A DNA stretch of 64,000 nucleotides from an uncultured delta proteobacterium (lineage in GTDB: Bacteria > Desulfobacterota > Desulfovibrionia > Desulfovibrionales > Desulfovibrionaceae): assembly GCA_903843965.1 (NCBI GenBank), contig CAIMRY010000031.1:1-64000 (forward strand), given 5' to 3'. Each line of letters starts with the position of its first letter. The stretch's first letter is position 1. Both the position numbers and the translations under genes were made by a program. The notes beneath the pieces are model-generated. The model made no database searches, was not told the DNA's origin, and was given only the letters and a program-made list of their open reading frames with translations. Positions 31,098 to 40,140 of this stretch are shown piece by piece.

Positions 31098-31839
31098 TCA
31101 GAAAAGCCAGGTCTGCCCGGCGGCCAGGGGCAGCACCTCGCGCCCCGGCAGGCGTCGGCGCAACAGCTTCAGGCGGTCCGCGCCGGTGCAGTGCCCGGCG
31201 ATGAGGCGTCGCACGCCGAACTCCTCCACGGCCTGGGCCGTCTCCTCCAGGGCCTCCGGCCCGGCCTTGAACAGGTGCAGGCCGCCCAGCACGGCGTACA
31301 CCGATTCGAGGCCCAGGCGCTCGCGCAGGCTGGCCAGGGAATTGGCCAGGCCGCTGTGGCAGCAGCCTAGGATGACCACCGCGCCGTGTGCGCTGTCCAG
31401 GACCAGGAAGGCGTCGTCGGGCACGGGGTCGGGCTCGATTCCGGCGGGGTCGAAGGAGAAGCCCTGCACGGCCTGGAAGCGGCCTGGCGCAGGCCGGATG
31501 GGCGTGGATGGATCCGCAGAAGGCCGTGGTTGCGCACAGGGCGGCCAGTCCGCCGGTGTGGTCGTAGTGGCCGTGGCTCAGGGCCAGGCCGCGCGCCTGG
31601 CCCACGTCCACGCCGAGGGCAGCGGCGTTGTTCAAAAACAGGCCGGTCTTGCCCGTGTCCCAGAGCCAGAGGCTGTTGTCTTCGGTTGTGGGGTCTTTTG
31701 CGGGGCCAAGGTCCACAGCCAGGGCCAGACCCCATTCGCAGCCGCAGCGCGGGTCAGCGGTCTCGTTGTCGCACAGGACAGTCACCCGGCGAGGGGCGCG
31801 GCCAGAGTCGTGACCCTGGTCTGCAACAGGTTGCGACAT
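31098..31839 (-). pseudogene. Frameshifted MBL-fold hydrolase
   Basis: The two halves of one metallo-beta-lactamase-fold protein lie in different frames. The first (from ATG 31839) has VTVLCDNETAD, WDTGKTG and the metal motif SHGHYDHTGGL. The second, from about 31485, has VILGCCHSGLANSLASL and GGLHLF. These are consecutive landmarks of the COG1237-type family (dihydropterin-phosphate-synthase-like). Skipping one base near 31485 restores a single protein of about 246 residues. No stop interrupts either frame near the junction. It sits four bases after cimA as the last gene of that operon. A sequencing error would look the same, so decay is not certain. Confidence 0.75.
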
Positions 31840-31843
31840 GGGG

Positions 31844-33466
31844 CTACTTGGTCTTGTCGTGCTTGCCGCCGGGCTTGGGCCACTTCTGCGGGTCGTCCTT
31901 GAAGAGCTTGTAGTTGATGGAGTCGACCAGCGCCTGCCAGCTGGCCTCGATGATGTTGTGCGACACGCCCACCGTGGTCCAGCGGTCGCGGCGGTCGCCG
32001 GACTCGATGAGCACGCGCACGAAGGACGCCGTGCCGCCGCCGTCCTTGTTGGCGATGGACATGACGCGCACCTTGAAGTCGAGCAGGCGCATCTGGGCTA
32101 AGCCGGGGTAGGAGGGCTCCAGCGCCCGGCGCAGGGCCACGTCCAGGGCGTTCACCGGCCCTCTTCCCGTTGCTGCCGTATGCGCCACCTCGCCGCGCAC
32201 CTGGAGCATCACCGTGGCCTCGGAGAAGGGCTCCTTGTCCTCGTTCACGGCGTCGAGCACGCGGTAGTTCACCAGCTGGAAGTAGCGCTTGCTCCAGCCC
32301 ATCATGCGGAAGAACAGGATCTCGTAGCTGGCCTCGGCCACGGAGTACTCGTAGCCCAGGGTCTCGCGGCGCTTCAGCTCGGCCAAGAGGTCCATGACCG
32401 CCGGATCGTCCTTGTCCAGGTCGTAGCCGTACTGCCTGGCCTTGAACAGGATGTTGCTGCGCCCGGCCAGGTCCGAGAGCAGCACGCGGTTGACGTTGCC
32501 CACGAGCTCGGGCCGGATGTGCTCGTAGGTCTCCGGGTTTTTCACCACCGCGCTCACGTGCACCCCGGCCTTGTGCGCAAAGGCCGAGCCGCCCACAAAG
32601 GGCTGGTGGGGGAAGGGCCGCAGGTTCACGGTCTCGGCCACGTAGTAGGACACCCGGGTGAGCTTTTCAAGGTTCTCCGCGCCGATGCAGGCCACGCCCA
32701 TCTTGAGCTCCAGGCTGGGGATGACGGAGCAGAGGTTGGCGTTGCCGCAGCGCTCGCCGTAGCCGTTCACCGTGCCCTGGACCTGGGCCGCGCCCAGGCG
32801 CACGGCCTCCAGCGAGTTGGCCACGGCCAGCTCAGAGTCGTTGTGGGTGTGGATGCCAAGGACCGCGCCCGGCAGGGCGGTCTGGACCTGGGCGAAGATC
32901 AGGGCCAGCTCGCTGGTCAGGGTGCCGCCGTTGGTGTCGCACAAGACGAGCACGTCGGTTCCGGCCTCGCGCGCGGCCTTCAGGCAGGACAGGGCGTACT
33001 CCGGGTTGGCCTTGAAGCCGTCGAAGAAGTGCTCGGCATCGAAGAACAGCTCGCGCACGCCGGGCCGCAGGGCGGCCAGGCTGCCGCTGATGAGCTCCAG
33101 GTTGCGCGGGAGCGTCACGCGCAGGGCGTGGGTGGCGTGGAAGTCCCAGGTCTTGCCGAAGATGGTCGCCACCTCCACCCCGGAATCCAGGATGGCCTTG
33201 AGATTCGGGTCGCCGTCGGGCGTGGTCTTGGTGTTGTGGGTGCTGCCAAAGGCCGCGACATGGGCGTTCTTCAGGCTGTAGCTCTTGATCTCCTTGAAGA
33301 ACTGCTTGTCCGTGGGGTTCGAGCCAGGCCAGCCGCCCTCGATGTAGTGGATCCCCAGTTCGTCCAGCTTGCAGGCGATGCGGATCTTGTCCTCGGTGGT
33401 GAGGTTCAGTTCTTCCGCCTGCGTGCCGTCCCTGAGGGTCGTATCGTAGATGCTGACCTGGCGCAT
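31844..33466 (-). CDS. cimA: (R)-citramalate synthase
   Basis: A 540-residue DRE-TIM metallolyase that condenses pyruvate and acetyl-CoA to citramalate, giving 2-oxobutyrate for isoleucine without threonine deaminase. The N-terminus has IYDTTLRDGTQAEELNLT, HTHNDSELAVANSL and NGYGERCGNANL are conserved, and a C-terminal LeuA-like regulatory domain (about 400-520) likely binds isoleucine. Its length and its EGGWPGSNP motif separate it from leuA in the same window. AGGA lies seven bases before the ATG; the gene starts four bases after lysC. Confidence 0.95.
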   Translation of the reverse strand: MRQVSIYDTTLRDGTQAEELNLTTEDKIRIACKLDELGIHYIEGGWPGSNPTDKQFFKEIKSYSLKNAHVAAFGSTHNTKTTPDGDPNLKAILDSGVEVATIFGKTWDFHATHALRVTLPRNLELISGSLAALRPGVRELFFDAEHFFDGFKANPEYALSCLKAAREAGTDVLVLCDTNGGTLTSELALIFAQVQTALPGAVLGIHTHNDSELAVANSLEAVRLGAAQVQGTVNGYGERCGNANLCSVIPSLELKMGVACIGAENLEKLTRVSYYVAETVNLRPFPHQPFVGGSAFAHKAGVHVSAVVKNPETYEHIRPELVGNVNRVLLSDLAGRSNILFKARQYGYDLDKDDPAVMDLLAELKRRETLGYEYSVAEASYEILFFRMMGWSKRYFQLVNYRVLDAVNEDKEPFSEATVMLQVRGEVAHTAATGRGPVNALDVALRRALEPSYPGLAQMRLLDFKVRVMSIANKDGGGTASFVRVLIESGDRRDRWTTVGVSHNIIEASWQALVDSINYKLFKDDPQKWPKPGGKHDKTK

Positions 33467-33470
33467 GATT

Positions 33471-34697
33471 CTATCCTACCTTGTATTGTCCGAGAAATGA
33501 CTGATGCAGGGTGCGCACCGCAAGCTCCGTGTACTTGTCCTCGATGAGGCAGGTCAGCTTGATCTCCGAGGTGCTGATCATGAGGATGTTGATGTTCTCG
33601 TCGCGCATGGCGCGGAAGGCCTGGGCCGCCACGCCGGAATGGTTGCGCATGCCCACGCCGATGACCGAGACCTTGGCCACGCTGTTGTCCGAGAGCAGGG
33701 CCTTGAAGCCGATCTCGGGCTTGAGGCCCTCCATGAGCTTCAGCGTGGCGTCCAGGTCGGCCCGGGGCACGGTGAAGGTGATGTCGGTGCGGCCTTCCTT
33801 GCTCGGGTTCTGCACGATCATGTCCACCAGGATCTTGCGTTCCGCGATGGGCGTGAAGATGGAGGCGCAGACGCCGGGCTCGTCGATGACGCCCACCAGG
33901 GTGACCTGGGCCTGATCCTTGTCGTAGGCGACTCCGGAGACCTGGACAGATTCCATGATTGCTTCCTCCTGGGTGACTATGGTGCCGGGCTCGTCGCTGA
34001 ACGTTGAGCGCACATGCACGACAACCGTGTATTTCTTGGCGAACTCCACCGAGCGGATCTGGAGCACCTTGGCGCCCATGCTGGCCATCTCCAGCATCTC
34101 GTCGTAGGAGATGCGGTCCAGCTTGCGCGCCTCGGCGCACATGTTCGGGTCGGTGGTGAACACGCCGGGCACGTCGGTGTAGATCTCGCACACCTCGGCC
34201 TGCAGGGCTGCGGCCACGGCCACCGCGGAGGTGTCCGAGCCGCCCCGGCCGAGGGTGGTGATGCGCCCGTGGCTGTCCACGCCCTGGAAGCCCGCCATGA
34301 CCAGCACGTCGTGCTCGTCCAGCAAGGCCACCAGTTTTTCGCTGTCGATGCTTTCGATGCGGGCCTTGCCGTAGGAGTCGTTGCTGAGGATGGGCACCTG
34401 GAAGCCGAGCACGGAGCGGCAGTTGATGCCCTCGTCCTTGGCCATCATGGCGAACAGCGCCACGGAGATATGCTCCCCGGTGGACACCAGGCTGTCGAGC
34501 TCGGCCAGGTCCGGGGTGGTGGACCACTGCCTGGCCAGGGCCAGCAGGCGGTTGGTCTCTCCGGCCATGGCCGAGAGCACCACGATGACCTTGTTGCCCG
34601 CCGCCAGGGGACGGCGGACATTGTTCAGCACCTGCCGCATGCATTCCAGGTTGCGCACGGAAGTGCCGCCAAATTTCTGGACCACGATGTTCTTCAT
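33471..34697 (-). CDS. lysC: Aspartate kinase
   Basis: First step of the aspartate pathway to lysine, methionine and threonine: phosphorylates aspartate. The 408-residue monofunctional enzyme has VVQKFGGTSV at the N-terminus, GRGGSDTSAVAVAAAL and two C-terminal ACT domains for feedback control. ATG 34697 begins the family sequence and overlaps the tsaE stop as ATGA; a longer in-frame extension upstream is the tsaE gene in another frame. Grouping with cimA links it to branched-chain and aspartate-family amino-acid supply. Confidence 0.96.
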   Translation of the reverse strand: MKNIVVQKFGGTSVRNLECMRQVLNNVRRPLAAGNKVIVVLSAMAGETNRLLALARQWSTTPDLAELDSLVSTGEHISVALFAMMAKDEGINCRSVLGFQVPILSNDSYGKARIESIDSEKLVALLDEHDVLVMAGFQGVDSHGRITTLGRGGSDTSAVAVAAALQAEVCEIYTDVPGVFTTDPNMCAEARKLDRISYDEMLEMASMGAKVLQIRSVEFAKKYTVVVHVRSTFSDEPGTIVTQEEAIMESVQVSGVAYDKDQAQVTLVGVIDEPGVCASIFTPIAERKILVDMIVQNPSKEGRTDITFTVPRADLDATLKLMEGLKPEIGFKALLSDNSVAKVSVIGVGMRNHSGVAAQAFRAMRDENINILMISTSEIKLTCLIEDKYTELAVRTLHQSFLGQYKVG

Positions 34698-35191
34698 ACT
34701 GTGGAACCCTTCTGCCAATGGTTGAGCGCCGGTGCCAGGGACAAAAGCAGGCCGCTGGCCGCCTTTCCCCATGCCCTGATTTCGAGCGCCCGTCCAGAGG
34801 GAACAGCGAGCCATTTAATGTGCAGGGCCTCGTCGGGCCAGAGCTTTTCCGCCATCCTGTCGATCCACTCGGCCACGATCAGGGTGCCGGGCTGGGCCAA
34901 AAGCTCCTCGAACTCCTCCAGCGGGTGGCTGGCCTCCATGCGGTAGAGGTCGAAGTGGGCCACCTGGGGCCTGGTGGGGTAGAGGTTCACCAGGTTGAAG
35001 CTGGGGCTCGCGACCTCGGCCTCCCCGGCCCCGGGCAGCGCGGACACCAGCCCGCGCACCAGGGTTGTCTTGCCGGAGCCCAGCGGCCCCTGGAGCAGCA
35101 GGGCCACGGGTTTGGGGGCCTGGGCCAGGCCGCATCCCAGCACCGCGCCCAGGGCCAGCGTGTCTTCGGAAGCAGGCAGGAGAAGCAGCAT
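34694..35191 (-). CDS. tsaE: tRNA t6A biosynthesis ATPase TsaE
   Basis: A small ATPase needed with TsaB, TsaC and TsaD for the t6A37 modification of ANN-decoding tRNAs. The 165-residue protein has the P-loop LLQGPLGSGKTTLV, SPSFNLVNLY and HFDLYRM motifs, then IVAEWIDRM. ATG 35191 is the only good start but lacks a clear Shine-Dalgarno, so it probably relies on reinitiation after the CBS gene, whose stop lies about 17 bases upstream. It overlaps lysC. Confidence 0.93.
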   Translation of the reverse strand: MLLLLPASEDTLALGAVLGCGLAQAPKPVALLLQGPLGSGKTTLVRGLVSALPGAGEAEVASPSFNLVNLYPTRPQVAHFDLYRMEASHPLEEFEELLAQPGTLIVAEWIDRMAEKLWPDEALHIKWLAVPSGRALEIRAWGKAASGLLLSLAPALNHWQKGSTV

Positions 35192-35208
35192 GCGCGCCGT
35201 GGTGCAGC

Positions 35209-35667
35209 CTAGCTCTGTTGTCCCAGCAGGGTGCGCAGGATGTCCTCCTTGCCCACCACGCCGACGAGCCTGCCGGCGTCCACCACGGGCAGGGTGTAGA
35301 GCTTCTCGTTGACCATCACGGTGGCGATCTCCTCCAGCCCGGTTTGCGGGCTCACGGTCTTGGGGTCCTTGGTCATGGCCTGGGACACGTTGGTGGCGGC
35401 GATCTTCTGGAGTTCGTGCTCGAAGTCTTCGCGGCTGGACAGGGCGATGAAGCCGTCGAGCATGGCGAAGATCGAGGGCATGGTGACCTGCTTCTGCTGC
35501 GCCACCAGATCGCTCTGGCAGAGCACGCCGATGAGCCTGCCCTTGGCGTCGACCACGGGCGCGCCGTTGATCTTCTTGTCCAGCAGCAGGGTTGCGGCGG
35601 TGCGGATGTCGGTGTCCGGGGACAGGGTCACCGGGTCCGGGGTCATGATGTCGATGGCCTTCAGCAT
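35209..35667 (-). CDS. Two-CBS-domain protein
   Basis: A 152-residue stand-alone pair of CBS domains. The repeats are IDIMTPDPVTLSPDTDIRTA with KINGAPVVDAKGRLIGVL, and AMTKDPKTVSPQTGLEEIA with LYTLPVVDAGRLVGVV. Such proteins usually bind adenine nucleotides and regulate a partner; none is evident. AAGGAG lies eight bases before ATG 35667, and the first seven bases overlap the end of nnr. Confidence 0.93.
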   Translation of the reverse strand: MLKAIDIMTPDPVTLSPDTDIRTAATLLLDKKINGAPVVDAKGRLIGVLCQSDLVAQQKQVTMPSIFAMLDGFIALSSREDFEHELQKIAATNVSQAMTKDPKTVSPQTGLEEIATVMVNEKLYTLPVVDAGRLVGVVGKEDILRTLLGQQS

Positions 35668-37292
35668 GGCGTGTGCTCCTTGAGGATGTGTGGAAGTGTA
35701 TGGGCGATCTCGGTGGCGAGGTTGCCCCGGGCCGGAAAATCCTTTGCCAAGGCCAGGCCGCACAGGCCGTGCCAGTAGACCCCGAGGCAGGCCGCAGGCA
35801 GGGGGCCCAGGCCGCGCGCCAAAAGCGCCGCGATGACCCCGGCCAGCACGTCGCCGGAGCCGCCCACGGCCAGGTTTGGCGCGGCGATGGGCGAGAGGTG
35901 CAGCAGCTCGCCCTGGCCCACCAAGGTGCCCGCGCCCTTGAGCGTGAGCACCTGGGGGTGCGTGGCCAGGAAGCGGTGTGCGGCCCCGACGCGGTCGGCC
36001 TGGACCTCGCCCATGCCCATGCCGAGCAGCCGGGCCATCTCGCCCGGGTGCGGGGTGAGCACGGCGTCTGCCGGCAGTTCGGCCATGATCTCCGGGTGCT
36101 GGGCCAGCAGGTAGAGGGCGTCGGCGTCGTAGACGCAGGGGCTGGCCCAGCCTGCTTCAAAGGCCTTGGCAAAGGCTCTGGGGAACAGGGCCAGGAATTC
36201 TGCGGCCTCGCTGTTGCGGCCCAGGCCCGGTCCGATGACCACGCAGTCGTACCGGCCAAGCGAGGGCAAGAGCGAGTCCATGCAGTCCGGGGTCCACGCG
36301 GCGCCGTGGCCCAGCCCCAGGGCCATGATGTCCGGCATGCCGGCCTTGACCTCGGCCAATACGCCGCGCGGGCAGCCCACGGTGACCAGCCCGGCCCCGG
36401 CGCGCAAAGCGGCCAGTGCGCACAGCTGCGCCGCGCCGGTCAGGCCTTCGCTGCCGCCCAGCACGAGCACGTGCCCGGCCCGGCCCTTGTGCAGCTCCGC
36501 CGCCGGGACGGGCATGAGTCCGAACAGACGCTCGGTCAGCAGCACCTGGCGCGGGGGCGTCTTGTCCACCACCGCGCGTGGGATGCCGATGGCGCGCGCC
36601 TCCAGGCGGCCCACAAAGGGCGCAGCCAGGGGCAGGGCGCAGCCCAGCTTGGGCGCGTGGAAGGCCACGGTGACGTCCGCGCGCACGGCCTCGGGCCGGG
36701 GCTGGCCCGTGACCCCGTCCAGGCCCGAGGGCGTGTCCAGGGCCAGGACAAGGCAGTGCTCGCCCAGGGCGTTCATGGCCTGGACGAGGCTGAGGGCCTC
36801 GGCTGAAAGCTCGCCGCTCATGCCCGTGCCCAGGAGCCCATCGACAAGAATATCGGGCAGGCTGTCCGGGGCCGCGCAGGCGCAGAGGGTTGACCTGGCG
36901 CGCCCCGGGGCCAGGTGGCGGCAGGCCGCGCCCGCGCGCCGGGCCAGGTCCAGGTGGTAGCGCGCCGCCCCGTGATAGCCGGAGATGGGCCGGGTGTGCA
37001 GCACCAGCGGTTCGGCCCCCTCGTCCAGCAGCCTGCGGGCCAGAACGAAGGCGTCGCCGCCGTTGTTGCCGCCGCCGGCCACCAGCAGCACCCGCGCGCC
37101 GCAGAGCGGGCCGTAAGCCTCACGCAGGACGCCGAGCGCCTCGGTCCCGGCGTTCTCCATGAGCAGCTCGGCCTTGAGGCCGTAGTCGCGGATGGCGCAC
37201 CTGTCCCAGGCGGCCATTTCCGCCGGGGTGGGCAGCGGGTCGTACGGATTCATGGGGGGCGCGGTCGGCGTGGGCCGTGCGGACTGGGGCAT
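35661..37292 (-). CDS. nnr: Bifunctional NAD(P)H-hydrate epimerase / dehydratase
   Basis: Repairs damaged NAD(P)H. The N-terminal YjeF domain (about 15-225; VAGGGNNGGDAFVLARRL) epimerises NAD(P)HX and the C-terminal kinase-like domain (about 240-540; VIGPGLGRN, LTPHPGEMARLLG, VGGSGDVLAGVIAALLA) dehydrates it using ADP or ATP. The 543-residue length fits the fused bacterial form. ATG 37292 has AAGGAGG six bases upstream; a second Met 13 codons in lacks as good a site. Confidence 0.95.
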   Translation of the reverse strand: MPQSARPTPTAPPMNPYDPLPTPAEMAAWDRCAIRDYGLKAELLMENAGTEALGVLREAYGPLCGARVLLVAGGGNNGGDAFVLARRLLDEGAEPLVLHTRPISGYHGAARYHLDLARRAGAACRHLAPGRARSTLCACAAPDSLPDILVDGLLGTGMSGELSAEALSLVQAMNALGEHCLVLALDTPSGLDGVTGQPRPEAVRADVTVAFHAPKLGCALPLAAPFVGRLEARAIGIPRAVVDKTPPRQVLLTERLFGLMPVPAAELHKGRAGHVLVLGGSEGLTGAAQLCALAALRAGAGLVTVGCPRGVLAEVKAGMPDIMALGLGHGAAWTPDCMDSLLPSLGRYDCVVIGPGLGRNSEAAEFLALFPRAFAKAFEAGWASPCVYDADALYLLAQHPEIMAELPADAVLTPHPGEMARLLGMGMGEVQADRVGAAHRFLATHPQVLTLKGAGTLVGQGELLHLSPIAAPNLAVGGSGDVLAGVIAALLARGLGPLPAACLGVYWHGLCGLALAKDFPARGNLATEIAHTLPHILKEHTPC

Positions 37293-37363
37293 TGTGGCCT
37301 CCTTGCAACATCGCGACAGGCCCGCGACAGGCCTTGGCCGGGTAGGGCACGTTCGGGCGGGAG

Positions 37364-37744
37364 CTAGGGCGCGCCCTCAAGGATCACGGTTGCGGCGGCG
37401 ATGTCGCGGCCATGGGTCAGGGAGACGTGTATCTTCTGTACGCCCATTGCGCCCGCGATTTCAAGGGCTTTGCCGTGCAGCGTGAGCATCGGCGCGCCAG
37501 AGGGCAGGCTCAGGACCTCGATGCTCGGCTGGGTCACGCCCTGGGCGAAGCCGGTGCCCAGGGCCTTGGCTGCGGCCTCCTTGGCGGCGAAGCGGGCGGC
37601 GACGTACGGCGCGGCGTCGCCCTTGGGCATCCCGGCGGCCTCGGCCCTGGTCAGTATGCGCTGGGTGAAGCGCTCGCCGAAGCGGGCCAGCAGGTCGCGG
37701 ATGCGGGAAACCTCGGTCACGTCCAGCCCCAGGCCCAGGATCAC
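37364..37744 (-). CDS. acpS: Holo-[acyl-carrier-protein] synthase
   Basis: Transfers 4'-phosphopantetheine from CoA to acyl carrier protein for fatty acid synthesis. The 126-residue protein has [12 protein letters not shown] with the metal-binding Asp, [15 protein letters not shown] and [12 protein letters not shown], all diagnostic. The start is a GTG with a GGGGG run five bases upstream, directly after pdxJ; pdxJ-acpS is a common bacterial pairing. Confidence 0.95.
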   Translation of the reverse strand: MILGLGLDVTEVSRIRDLLARFGERFTQRILTRAEAAGMPKGDAAPYVAARFAAKEAAAKALGTGFAQGVTQPSIEVLSLPSGAPMLTLHGKALEIAGAMGVQKIHVSLTHGRDIAAATVILEGAP

Positions 37745-37753
37745 GAGCGCCCC

Positions 37754-38479
37754 CTAGTCCACGAAGCCGCGCAGGATGTCGGCCATGTCGCGGGTGGCCT
37801 GGCGCAGGCCGATGTAGGCGGCGCGGGAGACGATGCTGTGGCCGATGGAGTACTCGACGATGCCCGGCACCCGCGCAAAGGCCAGGACATTGACGTAGTT
37901 CAGGCCGTGGCCCAGGTTGACCTTGAGGCCCAGGCCCTGGGCGTGGCTGATGCCCGCCAGGATCTTCGTCAGCTCGGCCTGGCGCGCGGCCGGGCCCACG
38001 GCGTCGGCGTAGTGCCCGGTGTGGATCTCGATGAACTGCGCGCCGGTCTTGCTGGCCGCCTCGATCTGGGCCGGGTCGGCGTCGATGAACAGGCTGGCCT
38101 CGATGTCCAGGGCCAGCAGCGGGGCCAGGTAGGCCGAGAGCTCGCCCTCGCGCCCGACGCAGTTGAGCCCGCCCTCGGTGGTCAGCTCCTGGCGCTTTTC
38201 GGGCACCAGGCACACCGTGTCCGGGCGGACGCGCAGGGCGATGCCCTGCATCTCCGCCGTGGCGGCCATTTCCAGGTTCAGCTTGGTGTTCACGGTGCGG
38301 CGCAGCAGCTCCACGTCGCGGTCCTGGATGTGGCGACGGTCCTCGCGCAGGTGCACGATGATGCCCGTGGCCCCGCCCAACTCGGCCTCGTGGGCGCCCT
38401 GGACCGGGTCCGGCTCTTGGCCCAGGCGGGCCTGGCGCAGGGTGGCGATGTGGTCGACGTTGACGCAGAGAACGGGCAT
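37754..38479 (-). CDS. pdxJ: Pyridoxine 5'-phosphate synthase
   Basis: Last ring-closing step of the DXP-dependent vitamin B6 pathway: joins 1-deoxy-xylulose 5-phosphate and aminoacetone phosphate. The 241-residue TIM barrel carries [26 protein letters not shown] and [13 protein letters not shown] 38479 has GGAGG five bases upstream. It heads the long minus-strand operon, 33 bases downstream of a strong promoter. Confidence 0.97.
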   Translation of the reverse strand: MPVLCVNVDHIATLRQARLGQEPDPVQGAHEAELGGATGIIVHLREDRRHIQDRDVELLRRTVNTKLNLEMAATAEMQGIALRVRPDTVCLVPEKRQELTTEGGLNCVGREGELSAYLAPLLALDIEASLFIDADPAQIEAASKTGAQFIEIHTGHYADAVGPAARQAELTKILAGISHAQGLGLKVNLGHGLNYVNVLAFARVPGIVEYSIGHSIVSRAAYIGLRQATRDMADILRGFVD

Positions 38480-38511
38480 GCATACCTCCAGAAAGTGCTT
38501 GAACAGGCGGA

Positions 38512-38540
38512 ATATTACGCCTTCCGCAGGGCAAAGGCAA
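38512..38540 (-). promoter_or_regulatory. Promoter of the pdxJ-acpS-nnr-CBS-tsaE-lysC-cimA operon
   Basis: On the minus strand TTGCCT (38540-38535) and TAATAT (38517-38512) are separated by exactly 17 bases. The transcript would start about 25 bases before pdxJ. Confidence 0.65.
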
Positions 38541-38567
38541 CAGGCCACGCTGATCGCCAAAATGTCC

Positions 38568-38620
38568 CGCCCGAATGGCCGCCCGAATGGCCGACCCGAA
38601 CGGCCCGCCCGAATGGCCCC
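38568..38620. repeat. Four tandem 12-bp units upstream of ugd
   Basis: Variants of GCCCGAATGGCC recur about every 12 bases from 38568 to 38620; the third copy reads GACCCGAACGGC and there is a small offset before the fourth. They lie between the divergent pdxJ and ugd promoters. The function is unknown; slippage or a repeated binding site are both possible. Confidence 0.8.
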
Positions 38621-38623
38621 TCG

Positions 38624-38652
38624 TTGACATCGGGCCGGGCTGAAGGTACCCC
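38624..38652 (+). promoter_or_regulatory. Possible promoter of ugd
   Basis: A perfect -35 (TTGACA, 38624-38629) directly follows the 12-bp repeats. The base pattern 17 bases on (TACCCC) is a poor -10, so the site may be weak or depend on an activator. Confidence 0.35.
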
Positions 38653-38695
38653 AAGGCGGTCAATACGCACGGCTTGCGCCTCGTGAGGAGAATCT

Positions 38696-40033
38696 ATGAA
38701 CGTCTGCATCATCGGCACCGGCTACGTGGGCCTGGTCACCGCCGCCTGCCTGTCGGAAATGGGCAACCACGTGCGTTGCGTGGACAAGAGCCCGCAGGTT
38801 GTGGAGACCTTGCGCGCTGGGAGCATCCACATCTTCGAGCCCGGGTTGGAGGAGCTGGTGCGCCGCAATTGCGCCGAGGGCCGTCTGATCTTCACCACCA
38901 GCCTGGCCGAGGGCCTGTGCACAGGCGGGGCCGCCGCCGAGTTCGCCTTTGTCTGCGTGGGCACGCCCTCGGGCGACGACGGGGTCTGCGACCTCTGCTA
39001 TGTCGACGCCGTGGCCGAGGAGATCGGCCGCACCGTGAGCGTCCCGCTCATCGTCATCAACAAGTCCACCGTGCCCGTGGGCACTGCCGACCGCGTGCGC
39101 GCCATCATCGGGCGCGAGCTTGAGGCGCGCGGGGCAGCAGTCGAGTTCGACGTGGTCTCCAACCCCGAATTTTTGAAGGAAGGCGACGCGGTGCAGGACT
39201 TCATGAAGCCCGACCGCGTCATCGTGGGCACCGAGAACCCGAAGAGCGCGGAGATGCTCAAAGCCCTGTACGCGCCCTTTGCCCGCAGCCGCGAAAAGCT
39301 CATCATCATGGGCGTGCGCAGCGCGGAGATGACCAAGTACGCGGCCAACTGCATGCTGGCCACCAAGATCAGCTTCATCAACGAGGTGGCCAACATCTGC
39401 GAGCGCGTGGGCGCTGATGTCTCCGAGGTGCGCCTGGGCATCGGCAGCGATCACCGCATCGGCTACGATTTCATCTACCCCGGCGTGGGCTACGGCGGCT
39501 CCTGCTTCCCCAAGGACGTGAAGGCCTTTCTGGCCACCGCGCGCGACGCCGGGTACGAGGCCGCGCTCATCCAGTCCGTGGACGCGGTGAACACCAGGCA
39601 GAAGACCGTGCTGGCCGAGAAGGTCCTGGCCCACTTCGGCCCGCTGGGCGGCGTGGCCGGGCGCACCCTGGCCCTGTGGGGCCTGGCCTTCAAGGCCAAC
39701 ACCGACGACATCCGCGAGGCCCCGGCCTTTGACATCATCCGCGAACTGACGGCTCACGGCATGCGCGTCAAGGCCTTTGACCCCGTGGCGGCCCGGCGCG
39801 CCCAGGCCGAGCTGGCGGGCAACCCTCTGGTGGAGCTGGCGGCCGACCAGTACGACGCTTTGCAGGACGCCGACGCCCTGGCCGTGGTCACGGATTGGAA
39901 CCAGTTCCGCAACCCGGACTTTGCGGGCATCGCCCGGCAGCTCCGCGATCCGGTGATCTTCGACGGGCGCAACCTGTACTCGCGCTCGCTTTTGGCCCGC
40001 TTCGGCCTCAAGCACTACGGCATCGGACGCTAG
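38696..40033 (+). CDS. ugd: UDP-glucose 6-dehydrogenase
   Basis: Oxidises UDP-glucose to UDP-glucuronate with two NAD+, supplying precursors for capsule or LPS. The 445-residue protein has the Rossmann motif IGTGYVGLV, FVCVGTPSG, NKSTVPVGT and the catalytic cysteine in GYGGSCFPKD. The C-terminal UDP-binding domain (LWGLAFKANTDDIREAP) is complete. GDP-mannose dehydrogenase is the alternative; the motif set favours UDP-glucose. GAGGAG precedes the ATG. Confidence 0.93.
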   Translation: MNVCIIGTGYVGLVTAACLSEMGNHVRCVDKSPQVVETLRAGSIHIFEPGLEELVRRNCAEGRLIFTTSLAEGLCTGGAAAEFAFVCVGTPSGDDGVCDLCYVDAVAEEIGRTVSVPLIVINKSTVPVGTADRVRAIIGRELEARGAAVEFDVVSNPEFLKEGDAVQDFMKPDRVIVGTENPKSAEMLKALYAPFARSREKLIIMGVRSAEMTKYAANCMLATKISFINEVANICERVGADVSEVRLGIGSDHRIGYDFIYPGVGYGGSCFPKDVKAFLATARDAGYEAALIQSVDAVNTRQKTVLAEKVLAHFGPLGGVAGRTLALWGLAFKANTDDIREAPAFDIIRELTAHGMRVKAFDPVAARRAQAELAGNPLVELAADQYDALQDADALAVVTDWNQFRNPDFAGIARQLRDPVIFDGRNLYSRSLLARFGLKHYGIGR

Positions 40034-40067
40034 GGCCGACCGCCGGGCGCACTCCGGCGCATGGATG

Positions 40068-40096
40068 TTGACCTTGCGCGCAATGGCGGGTATTTG
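40068..40096 (+). promoter_or_regulatory. Promoter of psd-pssA
   Basis: TTGACC (40068) and TATTTG (40091) are 17 bases apart, about 45 bases before the psd start. The -35 is the same as at the two tRNA promoters. Confidence 0.55.
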
Positions 40097-40140
40097 GTCA
40101 CTGTCGGAGTAAGATCACGACCCAAGGAGACCACAAGCGC

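Noticed and set aside
31440-31520. Programmed translational frameshift in the MBL gene
   Set aside because: There is no slippery heptamer or evident stimulatory hairpin at the junction; mutation or sequencing error is simpler.
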